Shown: positions 17,664 through 28,572, counted from the first letter of the stretch. The stretch is 64,000 bases of DNA from Pectobacterium brasiliense (GCF_016950255.1 NZ_JACGFN010000001.1:372001-436000); one strand, 5' to 3'. Numbers and translations are program-made. Notes: generated by a model from the letters alone, not told the origin.

Positions 17664-19118
17664 TTATTCTTTAGAAAGAGGCTGAGCGGAGGTCGCGCCA
17701 TCCCGCACCAAATCGCGCGGCAGATTGTTTTTTATCCGGCTACTGATACGTTTGGCCAGGCCGACAGGCGTGTTCTGGTAGGTTAAAATGAGCTCATCCG
17801 CAGCAGGAAGCGGTTCTGGATAGCTGTCTTTCCCCTGAAACCACTCACAGGCGATGCGATCGGTCAGCGCGTAGGCATTCTTCGCGTTCGGATCGGCCAG
17901 CGCAACAATGGCTTCATGTTGCCAGCGGAAACCTTTAGGGAAGCGTTCAGCGAGTTTAATGCCAATTCGTGAGAATTTGATATTGCCAAAAGCAGACGTC
18001 AGCGCCGCAGGGAAGAGCCAGATCTCGCTATCACGCTGCCACAGCTGAAGTAACGTCTCATCCCAGTGAATACCCTGTTTGCTTGCCGCCTGTTTGAGTA
18101 CTGCAGAATCTTTGGGCGGCATCGGAGAGAACGGGAATTTACCCACTTTATAGCCAGGCCGTGGCAGCGGCGGTATGCTGGCGGTTTTCCGCAAACGGGC
18201 AACAAAGAAGCCTTCGCTGTCATAAATCTGTGGGAAGACGTGCAGGAAGCCTTCTTCGGTTGTCGCGTGTTCGGCGTCGGTGAAGAGAGCGTGTAACGAT
18301 TCAAATTCGCACGCATCAGGAAACTGTGTCTGTAACCAATGGCAAACCTGCTGATTTTCCTGCCTATTTAGCGTACAGGTGGAGTAAATCATCACGCCGC
18401 CAGGCTTCAGTGCATGGAACGCGCTCAGAATCAGATCACGCTGTGTGGCCGCAATATCGGTAATGCTCTCCTGCGACCAGTGGCTCATCGCAGCAGGATC
18501 CTTACGCACCACGCCTTCACCCGAGCACGGGGCATCCAGCAGAATCGCATCAAAATACTCCGGCAGCGCCGCGCCGAAAACTCGCCCGTCGAAGTGTGTA
18601 ATCGCGGTATTGCTGACGCCGCAGCGGCTGATGTTGGCATGCAACACTTTTACCCGGCTGGCTGAATACTCATTGGCGACGATAGCCCCTTCGTTATTCA
18701 ATCTGGCCGCGATCTGCGTTGTTTTAGAACCCGGAGCGGCCGCGACGTCCAAAACCGTATCCAGCGCATCGTTGCGATGGAACAGGGCGCTGACGGGCAG
18801 CATCGAACTGGCTTCCTGAATATAAAACAGCCCGCTCAGGTGCTCCAGCGTATTGCCTAGCCGCGTGTTCTCTTCTTCCGCATTCAGCAGCCAGAAACCT
18901 TCCTGACACCAGGGAATCGGCTCAAGCTGCCAGCCATAAGGCTGTACAAGCTCAAGAAAGGCATCGACGCTGATTTTTAACGTATTCACGCGGATGCTCC
19001 GACGCAGCGGACGCTGGCAGGCGGCAATAAAATCCTCCATCGAAAGGGATGAAGGCATGATGTCCCGCATAGTGTCGAGAAATTCAGCAGGCAGGCTGGC
19101 TGGGGTAAATTTTGCCAC
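17664..19118 (-). CDS. rsmF: 16S rRNA m5C1407 methyltransferase RsmF
   Basis: This 484-residue SAM-dependent enzyme methylates C1407 in the decoding site of 30S subunits. The SAM site ([15 protein letters not shown]) and the two catalytic cysteine motifs DAPCSGEGV and YSTCTLN are present, followed by a PUA-like C-terminal part. The start codon is GTG (MAKFTP), fitting the family start. It lies after letB on the same strand with a 146-bp gap, the conserved order. Confidence 0.95.
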   Translation of the reverse strand: MAKFTPASLPAEFLDTMRDIMPSSLSMEDFIAACQRPLRRSIRVNTLKISVDAFLELVQPYGWQLEPIPWCQEGFWLLNAEEENTRLGNTLEHLSGLFYIQEASSMLPVSALFHRNDALDTVLDVAAAPGSKTTQIAARLNNEGAIVANEYSASRVKVLHANISRCGVSNTAITHFDGRVFGAALPEYFDAILLDAPCSGEGVVRKDPAAMSHWSQESITDIAATQRDLILSAFHALKPGGVMIYSTCTLNRQENQQVCHWLQTQFPDACEFESLHALFTDAEHATTEEGFLHVFPQIYDSEGFFVARLRKTASIPPLPRPGYKVGKFPFSPMPPKDSAVLKQAASKQGIHWDETLLQLWQRDSEIWLFPAALTSAFGNIKFSRIGIKLAERFPKGFRWQHEAIVALADPNAKNAYALTDRIACEWFQGKDSYPEPLPAADELILTYQNTPVGLAKRISSRIKNNLPRDLVRDGATSAQPLSKE

Positions 19119-19264
19119 GGCGTGGTTCCGTACAGGTTATTCAGTAAAACGAGGGGAAGAAGCGGCGAAGTGTAGCACGGATCTTTCATACATCATGTGA
19201 AAACGACGAGACGGCGCGTGAAAACGGCAGGGCGACGATAGGGTCGCCCTGTCCGGTGATGAGT

Positions 19265-21904
19265 TTAATTATTGGGAGTTGGAATCGCCGTTCCCCATTG
19301 TCGCCACTCTTTGGGCTCTTCGTTCCTCAGCAGGAAATGCTTTCCTTCCTGTGCTTTGGGGGCGAGTGGCGTACTGGGTGGCGTGGCAAACGCGATACCG
19401 CCGCGAATGAACTGCTGGAAGGTTCCACTCTTGATGACGCCGCCCGTCAGGCCGAATTCCAGGTTGTAACCCGAAGCCAGCCAGAAGACAGAATTGTCGC
19501 GCACCAGATGCTGATAACGTTTGCTGATGCGCAGCGACACGGCGATACGGTCGGAAAGCGTGCCCAGCGATAGCCCGGTTACCGTACCGACTTCAATGCC
19601 GCGGAACAGCACCGGCGTACCAACCTGCAACGCGCCGGCTTCCGGTGCATCAACGCTGATATTCAAGCCGTCCTGATAGCGAGAATCAGAGATGGTGGCC
19701 TGCTGCAGCTCAAAACTCCGCGTTACGCTGCCGTTACCCGGTTCGACGTTAATATAAGGCTGGAATAGCGTCTCCAGATGATTCACTCCGGCAGCGGAAA
19801 TTTCTGGCGTGACGACGGAAAAACGCGTCCCGGAACGGGCGAAATTACGCACGTATTCAGGGTAGAGGACAGCCTGCACCAGCACTTCATTACGCTGCTC
19901 GGACAGTTTCAGCGAATCCAACTGGCCGATATCGATTCCCAGATAGCGGATCGGCATGCCCGGCGCGAGTTTGCTGGCATCGTAGGTGCGTAGAATGATG
20001 CGGCTCCCCACGGCGCGTGCCGATGTTTCGTTGTTATACAGAACGCGTTTGCCACCTTTAATTTCCGGTGCGCCCTCCAGATTATCAAAACTGATCGCCC
20101 CTTTAAGCGCCCGGTTCAGCGGAGAAGCCTGCACGGTCAGGCCCGACGTATTCAACTGCACCCGGGCCCCGCCTTCTGCCCAAAACACGCTGTTTTCCGT
20201 CAGTAGCTTGCGGTGTTCGGGACGAATATAAACGTCAACCTCGAAGGTATCCGCTTTCGGCCGCACCCGCATGATTTCGCCTACCTGGAATTTACGGTAC
20301 AGCACGATGGAGCCATCCTGAATATCCGGCAGGCTGTCAGTCACTAAGGTGAGAGTCGGGGAAGGCGTGGCACCGCGAATGCCTTCTTCGGCTTTTTCGA
20401 GATCGCTGAACAGCGGGTAACGCGTCTGAACGTCGCCTTTGCTGCCCGGTAAAACCTGAATACCACCGCTGACCCACTCTTGTGCGCTGGCACCCAGCAC
20501 CTGAATCCCATCCAGCCCCATCTTCACATTCACTCGGCTGTTCACGATGAATTTGCTGTCGCGATGTAATAGCTGGCGATATCGCGGCTCGATCACCAAA
20601 AGGAAGCTGACACCTTGTTCGTCCAGCGTACGTTTGACGACCTGACCGACCTGCACGCCGTGCAGCAGCACGGGTTGGCCGCTATCAATGCCATAACTTT
20701 GTGCTGCCGTGAGCTGAATAGAAAGCGCGCCGGGCTGAGTGAGCTGCTGTTGTCCGCTATCCAGTACGTCAAAGTGCTGGCGCGGTTCGCCTTCACCGGG
20801 GATGAGCGTCAGCGTTGGGCCGCTCAGCAGACGTGAAACATTCAGGTCGCTGAGTGAAAGCTGGGGCTTACTGAGTTCGATACGCGTGCCTTCCCGCATC
20901 AGAGAAACCACGGAAGGATCGATGATGAGCTCTCCGCTGACTTTGCCGTTGTCTGGGTTCAACATGATTTTATTTAGCGTGCCGACTTCCAATCCCTGAT
21001 ACATCAGCGGGGTGCGCCCTTCGGATAGGCTGTCGCCGGAAGGCAAATCCAGCGTGATTTTCACACCACGCTGGCTTTGTGCCAGATCGGGATAGAGGCG
21101 GTAGGATTGTTCGGCTCCCGCATTCTCGCTCTCCTCCGGTGAATCGAACGCGATCGCGCCGTTAACCAGCGCCGCCAGATTCTCCATCTCAATTTTTGCG
21201 CCGCTGACGCTAATGTCCGCATTAAAGCCAGACACATTCCAGAAACGGCTATTTTTCTTCACCAGATGGGTAAAGCGGCGTTCAACCAGCACGTCAATCA
21301 TCACACCGTGGCTATCCTGGGAAACGGTGTAATCGTAGACTTTCCCCACCGGGATTTTTCGGTAGTAAACCAGCGAACCGGTATTCAGTGAGCCGAGATC
21401 GTCGGCATGGAGATGAATCAGCAGTTCCCCGGTATTCACGCGGTATTTAGGCTGTGTATCCAGCGCGGAAAAGTGTTCTTGCGGATCGCCGGAGCCGGGC
21501 ATCATACCGATGTAGTTACCCCCCACCAGCGCATCCAGCCCTGACACCCCAGCGAGAGAGGCTTTCGGGGTAACCAGCCAGAACTGCGTGCCGCTGCGCA
21601 ACGCTTCCTTCATATCGCTTTTGATACTTGCTTCGACCTGAATGGTACGCAGGTCTTCACTCAGCTTGATATTTTGCACGGTACCGACTTCGACCCCCTG
21701 GTAGCGCACGGGCGTACGCCCAGCGACAATACCATCAGCGGAGACAAAATCGATGGTGACCGTTGCGCCGCGCTCCTGCTGATTGGTGTGAATCAGCCAG
21801 CCAGCAATCATCAGCGCAATCAGCGGCAGCAGCCAAAATGGCGACAGGCGACGCTTGTTCTTCACGGTAGCTTCAGTTGGTGTCCCAGGCGTATTATCTT
21901 GCAT
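19265..21904 (-). CDS. letB: Lipid transport protein LetB, seven MCE domains
   Basis: This 879-residue protein has one N-terminal membrane helix (FWLLPLIALMIAGWLI, about residues 23-38) and a chain of MCE domains, each opening with a segment such as GRTPVRYQGVEVGTV. Seven such openings can be counted, as in E. coli LetB (YebT), which forms a hydrophobic tunnel across the periplasm for phospholipids. letA ends two bases upstream, so the two are co-transcribed and translationally close. Confidence 0.96.
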   Translation of the reverse strand: MQDNTPGTPTEATVKNKRRLSPFWLLPLIALMIAGWLIHTNQQERGATVTIDFVSADGIVAGRTPVRYQGVEVGTVQNIKLSEDLRTIQVEASIKSDMKEALRSGTQFWLVTPKASLAGVSGLDALVGGNYIGMMPGSGDPQEHFSALDTQPKYRVNTGELLIHLHADDLGSLNTGSLVYYRKIPVGKVYDYTVSQDSHGVMIDVLVERRFTHLVKKNSRFWNVSGFNADISVSGAKIEMENLAALVNGAIAFDSPEESENAGAEQSYRLYPDLAQSQRGVKITLDLPSGDSLSEGRTPLMYQGLEVGTLNKIMLNPDNGKVSGELIIDPSVVSLMREGTRIELSKPQLSLSDLNVSRLLSGPTLTLIPGEGEPRQHFDVLDSGQQQLTQPGALSIQLTAAQSYGIDSGQPVLLHGVQVGQVVKRTLDEQGVSFLLVIEPRYRQLLHRDSKFIVNSRVNVKMGLDGIQVLGASAQEWVSGGIQVLPGSKGDVQTRYPLFSDLEKAEEGIRGATPSPTLTLVTDSLPDIQDGSIVLYRKFQVGEIMRVRPKADTFEVDVYIRPEHRKLLTENSVFWAEGGARVQLNTSGLTVQASPLNRALKGAISFDNLEGAPEIKGGKRVLYNNETSARAVGSRIILRTYDASKLAPGMPIRYLGIDIGQLDSLKLSEQRNEVLVQAVLYPEYVRNFARSGTRFSVVTPEISAAGVNHLETLFQPYINVEPGNGSVTRSFELQQATISDSRYQDGLNISVDAPEAGALQVGTPVLFRGIEVGTVTGLSLGTLSDRIAVSLRISKRYQHLVRDNSVFWLASGYNLEFGLTGGVIKSGTFQQFIRGGIAFATPPSTPLAPKAQEGKHFLLRNEEPKEWRQWGTAIPTPNN

Positions 21905-21906
21905 TA

Positions 21907-23187
21907 TTATTCCACATCAGTGTTATCCCACATCAGTCGGCTATCCAGCCATTCAACGGCAAGGATAGTGAGAATCACCGCTGCGCCAAAGTAAAAGGCA
22001 GCAGGCCCCATGGTGAAAGCGAGTAATTGATCGCGGTTGACGAGCGACATCGTCAGAGCAATCACAAATAAATCGAGCATGGACCAGCGACCGATCCAAC
22101 GGATAACGCGCAGCATCTTCATGCGCATCATTATGTTGCCTTCCGAACGAAGATGGATACTCACCAGCAGTCCGAACAGCACAATAACCTTAGTAAACGG
22201 CACCAGAATACTGGCAATAAAGACCACCAGCGCAATCGGAACATTGCCTGACGCCAGCGAAAGAATACCGGAAAAAATCGTGTCCTCCGTACGCGCACCG
22301 TTGACATAAATAATTGATATGGGCAACAGGTTAGCGGGGATCAGTAAAATTATAGAAGCAATGAGCGCAGCCCAGGATTTTTGCAGGCTTTGCCGCTGGC
22401 GCAAGCGAAGCGGAATATGGCACCGGGGGCAACGACCCCGGTTGTCGGGTGAACTGGTGAAGTGGCAGGAAAGGCAGATTCGATAGCGATCCGGCGCAAT
22501 CAACGGCCTCATGCGCGGATAAAACCGCTGCCAAAGCTGGTCGGTATTTAAGTGAATCAGCGTCAACAGGCTTAAGGTCATCAGTGCCAGAAAGGCGACC
22601 AGTCCGATTCCCGCCTGAACATCCGCAAATTCACGGACTTTGATTGCGGCAACGGCCATGCCGACCAGATAGATATCCAGCATCATCCATTCTTTTAGCC
22701 GTTGCAACATGAGCAGGATGGGCCGCAGATTCATCCCGATTCGGGGAGCAAAGAACAGATATAACAGAGAAAAAACCAGCGTGAGCGGGGCGCCAACGGT
22801 ACAGAAGGCGACCATACTTGCCGTGAGCGGGTGCCCTTGACGAGTGATTTGCCAAATGCCTTCAAACAGGCTGGCATTGATGGTGACGCCCAACAGCCGA
22901 ATACTGATCAACGGTTCAGTGAAGGCGAACGGCATCAGTACCAGCATGGCGACAGCCATCGCAGCAAGACGAGAAATGTTCCAATCTCGGCCTGAGCTGA
23001 CTTTGGCATCGCAGCGTGGACAATTCGCCGTCTGAGTTCGTTTCAACTGCGGTAGCGCAAAAAAGGCATCGCATTCAGGGCAGCGGTGATAGCGATCGAT
23101 CGCAGATACGGTACTTTTCGATCCCTCGGTTAACGGTGGCCGGGGAGACGGAAACGGCGCAGGGCTGGTTATACTCTGTATTTTCAT
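21907..23187 (-). CDS. letA: Lipid transport membrane protein LetA
   Basis: This 426-residue inner-membrane partner of LetB belongs to the PqiA family. Two zinc-ribbon-like CxxC pairs per half (CPECDAF, CPRCDAK; CLSCHF, CPRCHI) precede two sets of membrane helices. The ATG at 23187 follows AGGA and gives the E. coli length; a longer frame would add 21 residues without support. The 307-bp gap to msrC holds divergent promoters and a palindrome near 23380, but no gene. Confidence 0.94.
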   Translation of the reverse strand: MKIQSITSPAPFPSPRPPLTEGSKSTVSAIDRYHRCPECDAFFALPQLKRTQTANCPRCDAKVSSGRDWNISRLAAMAVAMLVLMPFAFTEPLISIRLLGVTINASLFEGIWQITRQGHPLTASMVAFCTVGAPLTLVFSLLYLFFAPRIGMNLRPILLMLQRLKEWMMLDIYLVGMAVAAIKVREFADVQAGIGLVAFLALMTLSLLTLIHLNTDQLWQRFYPRMRPLIAPDRYRICLSCHFTSSPDNRGRCPRCHIPLRLRQRQSLQKSWAALIASIILLIPANLLPISIIYVNGARTEDTIFSGILSLASGNVPIALVVFIASILVPFTKVIVLFGLLVSIHLRSEGNIMMRMKMLRVIRWIGRWSMLDLFVIALTMSLVNRDQLLAFTMGPAAFYFGAAVILTILAVEWLDSRLMWDNTDVE

Positions 23188-23480
23188 CTTTCCTGCGATC
23201 CGATAGAAGGTGGTAAGTCCCGTTATATTCACGATAGATAACGTATTCACAGCTATTCAGTGTAACTGAAGGCTCACTGAATGATAAATTCATAATAAGG
23301 CTCTGATCTCTGCCCGATATTATTTTACAGGTGGAAATAGCATGATATGCACGACAGCGGTACAGTAAAGTAGATGATTCTTCGCGCGAAGGCGCTAATC
23401 TTATGGCATTCTGTAACCGATGCTAATGCAGTCTGTATGGAAACGGTTCGCACTGTTTTGAAAAGACAACGATATACTTT

Positions 23481-23498
23481 ATGAATAAGCAAGTATGA
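23481..23498 (+). CDS. Five-codon leader ORF overlapping the msrC start
   Basis: ATG-AAT-AAG-CAA-GTA-TGA encodes MNKQV, and its stop codon overlaps the msrC start as ATGA. The sequence is a 14-bp near-duplication of the msrC start region. No strong ribosome site precedes either start. Whether it is translated is unknown. Confidence 0.35.
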   Translation: MNKQV

Positions 23499-24001
23499 AT
23501 AAACAAGAATTTTATCAGGATCTCATTCGCGACATGTCATCGCTCATCGCGGATGAAAACCGTTTTATTACGATTTTATCAAACAGCAGTGCGCTGCTGT
23601 TTGAGCGTTTGGATGGGGTTAACTGGGCAGGGTTTTACCTGTTGGATAACGACACGCTTTTCCTGGGACCGTTTCAGGGCAAGGTTGCTTGTGTGCGTAT
23701 TCCGGTTGGCAAAGGTGTATGCGGTGCGGCGATAGCTGAAAATCGCATTCAGCGCGTGGATGATGTCCACGCGTTCCCTGGTCATATCGCCTGTGATGCC
23801 GCGAGTAATGCTGAAATTGTGCTACCGCTTGTCGTTAACGGGCAACCGATTGGCGTTCTGGATATTGACAGTACCCTTTATCAGCGTTTTGACGCAGATG
23901 ATGAAGAAGGGCTGAAGGCCGTGGTGAGCGTACTTTGTGCTCAACTGGAAGCGAGCGATGTGATGACATTCATCAATTCTCTCACGTTGAGACAAGGTTA
24001 A
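23495..24001 (+). CDS. msrC: Free methionine-(R)-sulfoxide reductase
   Basis: This 168-residue GAF-domain enzyme reduces free Met-R-O, protecting the methionine pool under oxidative stress. The three redox cysteines are Cys66, Cys76 and Cys100, with exactly the E. coli spacing (10 and 24). The start MNKQEFYQDL fits the family. It is divergent from letA and followed by proQ, the E. coli order. Confidence 0.94.
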   Translation: MNKQEFYQDLIRDMSSLIADENRFITILSNSSALLFERLDGVNWAGFYLLDNDTLFLGPFQGKVACVRIPVGKGVCGAAIAENRIQRVDDVHAFPGHIACDAASNAEIVLPLVVNGQPIGVLDIDSTLYQRFDADDEEGLKAVVSVLCAQLEASDVMTFINSLTLRQG

Positions 24002-24085
24002 CGTGGCAATTGCCGATGGCGTCATTATAATGACGCCTGTTCATGCCTGCGCCGGTTGGCAAACCCGTTGTAATCAGGAAATTTC

Positions 24086-24859
24086 ATGGAAAATCAACCT
24101 AAGTTGAACAGTAGTAAAGAAGTCATTGCCTTTTTGGCAGAGCGGTTCCCGCTTTGTTTCACCACCGAAGGTGAAACTCGTCCGTTAAAGATCGGTATTT
24201 TTCAGGATCTTGTTGAGCGTGTGCCGGAGTCCGATAACGTCAGTAAGACGCAATTACGCTCTGCGCTGCGTCTCTATACCTCAAGCTGGCGGTATCTGTA
24301 CGGTGTAAAATTGGGTGCCCAACGTGTGGATCTGGATGGTAATCCATGCGGTGAGTTGGAACAGCAGCATGTCGATCATGCTCGTCAGCAATTGGAAGAA
24401 GCGAAAGCGCGAGTTCAGGCTCAGCGTGCTGAGCAACAGGCGAAAAAACGTGAAGCAGCCGGAGAATCGGCAGAAGCAGCGCGTACCCCTCGTCCCGCTC
24501 AGAAACGTGCGCCGCGCCGCGATGCTTCAAACAATGCATCTCGAAACAATGCGTCTCAAAACAATGCATCTCGAAACAACGCACCGCGTAATCCACGTCA
24601 GCCTTCTTCCGGCCAATCGCAGTCCTCTTCTCAGCAATCCGCGAATGCTCAGTCTCGTCAGGCAAAGCCTGCCAGCAATGAGCGTCAACGGGTCGCGGTT
24701 ACAGATGTTTCCAAACTGCAAATCGGTCAGGAAATCAAAGTCAGAGCCGGCAAAGACGCCATGGATGCCACCGTGCTTGAAATTGCCAAAGGCGAAGTCA
24801 GAGTACAATTGGCTTCTGGACTGGCAATGATTGTACGCGCAGAACACTTGCAGTTCTGA
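24086..24859 (+). CDS. proQ: RNA chaperone ProQ
   Basis: This 257-residue RNA-binding protein has an N-terminal FinO-like domain (about residues 1-120), a basic, disordered linker and a C-terminal Tudor-like domain (about 205-257). It binds many small RNAs and mRNA 3' ends. The linker is longer than in E. coli (232 residues), in part because of a four-fold NNAxx repeat at residues 149-168. prc starts 19 bases downstream, and in E. coli the two are neighbours. Confidence 0.95.
   Translation: MENQPKLNSSKEVIAFLAERFPLCFTTEGETRPLKIGIFQDLVERVPESDNVSKTQLRSALRLYTSSWRYLYGVKLGAQRVDLDGNPCGELEQQHVDHARQQLEEAKARVQAQRAEQQAKKREAAGESAEAARTPRPAQKRAPRRDASNNASRNNASQNNASRNNAPRNPRQPSSGQSQSSSQQSANAQSRQAKPASNERQRVAVTDVSKLQIGQEIKVRAGKDAMDATVLEIAKGEVRVQLASGLAMIVRAEHLQF
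24530..24589 (+). repeat. Four 15-bp repeats inside proQ
   Basis: Units AACAATGCATCTCGA, AACAATGCGTCTCAA, AACAATGCATCTCGA and a diverged fourth encode [20 protein letters not shown] in the linker. The near-identity of codons points to recent duplication. Confidence 0.9.
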
Positions 24860-24878
24860 TACGGAGGCCAACCTGGGC

Positions 24879-26894
24879 ATGAACAACTTAGTCAAAATAA
24901 CCGCCATCGCAGGTTTACTGCTGGCGGGCTCCAGTTTTGCAAATGAAAACATTACGCGTGTTGAACAGATTCCTCAGCTACATCAGGAGCCTCAGCACGC
25001 GACCGTTAGCGACAGGGTGGCCTCACGTTTCCTGCGTTCGCACTATCGCCAGTTTATGCTGGATGCGCAGTTCTCTGAGAAAATTTTTAACCGCTACCTC
25101 AATATGCTGGACTACAGCCACAACGTGCTGTTGGCCTCTGATGTGGCACAATTTTCCGGGCAAAAAGCCCAGTTGGGCGACGCGCTGAAATCCGGCCAAC
25201 TGGATGTTCCGTACGCGTTGTACAATCTGGCGCAGAAGCGTCGGTTTGAACGTTTTCAATATGCACTGTCGCTGCTGGATAAACCGGTCGATCTGACGGG
25301 CAATGAGACGTTTGAGCTCGATCGCAGCAAAGCCCCTTGGCCGCAGAACGTGGGTGAACTTAACCGCCTGTGGGATGCCAAGGTAAAATATGACTGGCTC
25401 AGCCTGAAGCTGACCGGCAAAGATGATAAAGACATCAAAGAGACGCTGACTAAGCGTTATCAGTTTGCGATTCGCCGTCTGGCGCAAAGCAACAGCGAAG
25501 ATGTTTTCCAACTCGTCATGAACGCCTTTGCGCGTGAAATTGACCCGCATACCAGCTACCTGTCACCGCGTAACACTGAGCAATTCAATACCGAAATGAG
25601 CCTGTCGCTCGAAGGGATTGGTGCGGTGTTACAGATGGATGACGACTACACCATGATTAATTCTATGGTGCCCGGTGGTCCGGCAGCGAAAAGCAAAAAC
25701 ATTACCGTCGGTGACCGCGTGGTTGGCGTAGGCCAAAGTGGTAAGCCAATGGTGGATGTTATCGGTTGGCGTCTGGATGATGTCGTTGCGCTGATTAAAG
25801 GGCCGAAAGGCAGTAAGGTGCGTCTGGAGATTCTTCCTGCTGGCAAAGGGACGAAAACCCGCATTGTCACGCTGACGCGTGAACGCATTCGCCTTGAAGA
25901 CCGCGCGGTCAAAATGTCCGTCAAGACGGTCGGCAAGGATAAAGTCGGCGTGCTGGACATCCCCGGTTTCTATGTCGGCCTGACGGATGACGTGAAAGTT
26001 CAGCTCCAGAAGCTGGAAAAACAGAACGTCAGCAGCATTGTGATTGACTTACGTACTAACGGCGGCGGTGCGCTGACGGAAGCGGTAGGGCTTTCCGGTC
26101 TGTTTATCCCAGGCGGCCCTGTGGTTCAGGTGCGCGATAATAACGGCAAAGTGCGTGAAGACAGCGACACTGACGGCATTGTGTATTACAAAGGCCCGCT
26201 GGTGGTGTTGGTAGACCGTTTCAGTGCTTCTGCTTCCGAGATCTTCGCGGCGGCAATGCAGGATTATGGCCGTGCCTTGATCGTGGGTGAACCGACATTT
26301 GGTAAAGGCACCGTGCAGCAGTATCGCTCTCTGAATCGGATTTACGATCAGATGCTGCGTCCTGACTGGCCAGCGCTGGGTTCTGTGCAATATACGATTC
26401 AGAAGTTCTATCGTATTGACGGCGGCAGTACACAGATGAAAGGCGTGACGCCTGACGTGATGATGCCAACCGGCACGGAAACGGTAGATACCGGTGAGAA
26501 GTTTGAAGATAACGCGCTACCGTGGGACAGCATCAAAGCGGCGAACTACACGAAGAGCGGCGATCTGAAGGCACTGATTAGCAAACTGAATGAACATCAT
26601 CAGGAGCGTATCGCCAAAGATCCTGAGTTCCAGTATGTCGCGCAAGATATTGCCCGCTACAACGCGCTGAAGGATAAGCGCAACATCGTGTCGCTCAATC
26701 TTGCCCAGCGTGAGAAAGAGAATGACGATGATGAAGCGATGCGTCTGAAGCGGATTAACGATCGACTGGCGAGAGAAGGTAAAAAACCGCTCAAATCGTT
26801 GGAAGATCTGCCGAAGGACTATCAGGCACCCGATCCTTATCTGGATGAAACGGTGAAAATCGCTAACGATTTGGCACAGGAACAGAAAGAATAA
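24879..26894 (+). CDS. prc: Tail-specific protease Prc
   Basis: This 671-residue periplasmic serine protease degrades proteins with exposed apolar C-termini and regulates peptidoglycan hydrolases with NlpI. A signal peptide ends near residue 20, a PDZ domain is visible (GIGAVLQMDDDYTMINSMV, GDRVVGVG), and the Ser-Lys pair lies in FSASASEIFAAAMQDYG and GEPTFGKGTVQQ. The ATG at 24879 has GGAGG 11 bases upstream. E. coli htpX, normally next, is instead 30 kb away. Confidence 0.96.
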   Translation: MNNLVKITAIAGLLLAGSSFANENITRVEQIPQLHQEPQHATVSDRVASRFLRSHYRQFMLDAQFSEKIFNRYLNMLDYSHNVLLASDVAQFSGQKAQLGDALKSGQLDVPYALYNLAQKRRFERFQYALSLLDKPVDLTGNETFELDRSKAPWPQNVGELNRLWDAKVKYDWLSLKLTGKDDKDIKETLTKRYQFAIRRLAQSNSEDVFQLVMNAFAREIDPHTSYLSPRNTEQFNTEMSLSLEGIGAVLQMDDDYTMINSMVPGGPAAKSKNITVGDRVVGVGQSGKPMVDVIGWRLDDVVALIKGPKGSKVRLEILPAGKGTKTRIVTLTRERIRLEDRAVKMSVKTVGKDKVGVLDIPGFYVGLTDDVKVQLQKLEKQNVSSIVIDLRTNGGGALTEAVGLSGLFIPGGPVVQVRDNNGKVREDSDTDGIVYYKGPLVVLVDRFSASASEIFAAAMQDYGRALIVGEPTFGKGTVQQYRSLNRIYDQMLRPDWPALGSVQYTIQKFYRIDGGSTQMKGVTPDVMMPTGTETVDTGEKFEDNALPWDSIKAANYTKSGDLKALISKLNEHHQERIAKDPEFQYVAQDIARYNALKDKRNIVSLNLAQREKENDDDEAMRLKRINDRLAREGKKPLKSLEDLPKDYQAPDPYLDETVKIANDLAQEQKE

Positions 26895-26925
26895 ATAGTA
26901 ATTCGCTAAAATCGTTCCGATAATT

Positions 26926-26963
26926 AAACGCCCTGTCTGGTTTATCCAACAGGGCGTTTTTTT
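26926..26963. terminator. Terminator between prc and the AraC-type gene
   Basis: AAACGCCCTGT / ACAGGGCGTTT forms an 11-bp stem followed by T residues. It can serve both convergent genes. Confidence 0.85.
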
Positions 26964-27012
26964 AACTTTCGTTGAGCGTTTTGGGATGAAAGCGCGGAGC
27001 TGTAGATGACGA

Positions 27013-27879
27013 TTAACGAATCTTGGTTGGCGAACAGCCAAAACGGGTTTTAAACCGTTCGGAAAAACGCGCTGAGGATTTATACCCGCAGGCTTCGGCC
27101 AGACGCTGCATACTCCATGATGTCGTCTGTACCAGCATCATCGCGTGTTGCATGCGCGTCTCCAGCAACAATACTTCAAAGCGTGTCTGCTCGGCGGATA
27201 ACCTCCGTCGCAGCGTAGCCTCGCTCATCGCCAGCAGGCGACCCGCAGACTGTGCGGTCCAGTGTCGTTCTGGCTCTTCACTGATAAGCGCACGCAGCTG
27301 TGCCGTAACGCCGGGCTGTGGAGGTGCACCAAAACGATATCCCCGTTCCGACAGCGCCAGCAGCATATCCATTAGCCGCAGTTCTAGACGCGATTCATTA
27401 AGTGCGTTGCCCGTAATCCCCTCAACCAGATACTGCAATGTGTGGGTGAGATCGTCATCCAACGCGAGGGTAGTGAAGGGACGCGGATGATGTGCAGGAG
27501 CCAATTGCTCAGGGTAGCGGTGATAAAACCGCGCCAGAAGCGTGGATGAAAACGTCAGAAAGATCGACCGGAAAGCGGGGTCATGGCCGCCGGGCGTTTT
27601 CGTCAGATCGGCGCTTGCGTCAGGCGTAATCAGACAAAGCTGAGACGGCGTGTCGACAACCGACGTTTCGTTCTGTTCAAGAAGGGTTAATCGGCCAGAG
27701 AGAACCAGCAGAAGTGTGGCCTCATAAAAATGGAAACGCGTTGTCTGCTGTGCCGTGCGTAAGTGAGGCTGAGCTAGCGCACACAGGCCATACCGCTGTA
27801 GCGGCTGGCCTGACGGCAATGTCCAATCCGCCTCTGTACTAAGAGACGGAGAAGCAGGGCGTAAAGCGGTCACGCCCAT
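27013..27879 (-). CDS. AraC-family transcriptional regulator
   Basis: This 288-residue protein has an N-terminal cupin-like sensing domain (about 30-190) and a C-terminal double helix-turn-helix (AGRLLAMSEATLRRRL; RLAEACGYKSSARFSERFKTRFGCSP). The ligand and targets are not known. It lies just after prc, at the boundary where gene order departs from E. coli. The next gene upstream on the same strand is the PEBP-like protein, 60 bp away, so the two could be linked. Confidence 0.85.
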   Translation of the reverse strand: MGVTALRPASPSLSTEADWTLPSGQPLQRYGLCALAQPHLRTAQQTTRFHFYEATLLLVLSGRLTLLEQNETSVVDTPSQLCLITPDASADLTKTPGGHDPAFRSIFLTFSSTLLARFYHRYPEQLAPAHHPRPFTTLALDDDLTHTLQYLVEGITGNALNESRLELRLMDMLLALSERGYRFGAPPQPGVTAQLRALISEEPERHWTAQSAGRLLAMSEATLRRRLSAEQTRFEVLLLETRMQHAMMLVQTTSWSMQRLAEACGYKSSARFSERFKTRFGCSPTKIR

Positions 27880-27939
27880 GGCCGGTTATTCTTATAACGA
27901 GTCATGATCATAACGTATGAGTATCACAACAATTTATTA

Positions 27940-28572
27940 TCAAAATAATGCGGGATTCAGCGTATACAGCCCGGTAAGTGTCGCTTTTGCCAATACTGGC
28001 GCGTTAGCCAGCGCGGCGCGGACATTCGCTCCGTTAAGTTCACCTTCTATCGTTAAAGCAGGCGTCGCGAGAGCGTAAAGTGTGAAGATGTAATGATGGA
28101 CGATCGCATCGTTCCACGGTGGGCAAGGACCATCATAGCCATAGTAGGTGCCTTTCATCTGTTCGTCCGTGGCGAACCAGCCCGTGTAATCATTGATACC
28201 GTGCCGGAGTCCGGTCGGTGCATTCGGACCTGCTTTCCCACGCGGTGTGATGCCAGTGGAATGCGAAGCGGCAGGAATTTCATTGATGCTGGCTGGAATG
28301 TCCAGCAATAACCAATGGTAGAAATCGACGCGCGGCAGAGCGGCGCTAACCTCGCGGCCTTCCTGATTCACATCGTCACCGCGGCTGGGCACATCTGGGT
28401 CGTGGCAGACCAACACGAAAGACTGTGTCCCTTCGGGCGCGCCGTTCCAGGCAAGGTGGGGGTTGTGGTTAGAAGACAGCGTAATGTGGCTCGTTGCGTC
28501 CGGTACGGCAAAGGCAAATTCGCCTGGGATAGTGTCGCCGTCCTGAAAACTGTGGCTGGAGAGTTGCAGCAT
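27940..28572 (-). CDS. YbhB/YbcL-type PEBP family protein
   Basis: This 210-residue protein has the PEBP signature segments (NHNPHLAWNGAPEG, FVLVCHDPDVPSR, YHWLLLDIP, GYDGPCPPWNDA, HHYIFTLYAL). No signal peptide is seen, so it is cytoplasmic like YbhB. The family binds phosphorylated or lipid-like ligands, but bacterial roles are unclear. It is slightly longer than E. coli YbhB (158 residues) because of an insertion around residues 65-130. Confidence 0.88.
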   Translation of the reverse strand: MLQLSSHSFQDGDTIPGEFAFAVPDATSHITLSSNHNPHLAWNGAPEGTQSFVLVCHDPDVPSRGDDVNQEGREVSAALPRVDFYHWLLLDIPASINEIPAASHSTGITPRGKAGPNAPTGLRHGINDYTGWFATDEQMKGTYYGYDGPCPPWNDAIVHHYIFTLYALATPALTIEGELNGANVRAALANAPVLAKATLTGLYTLNPALF

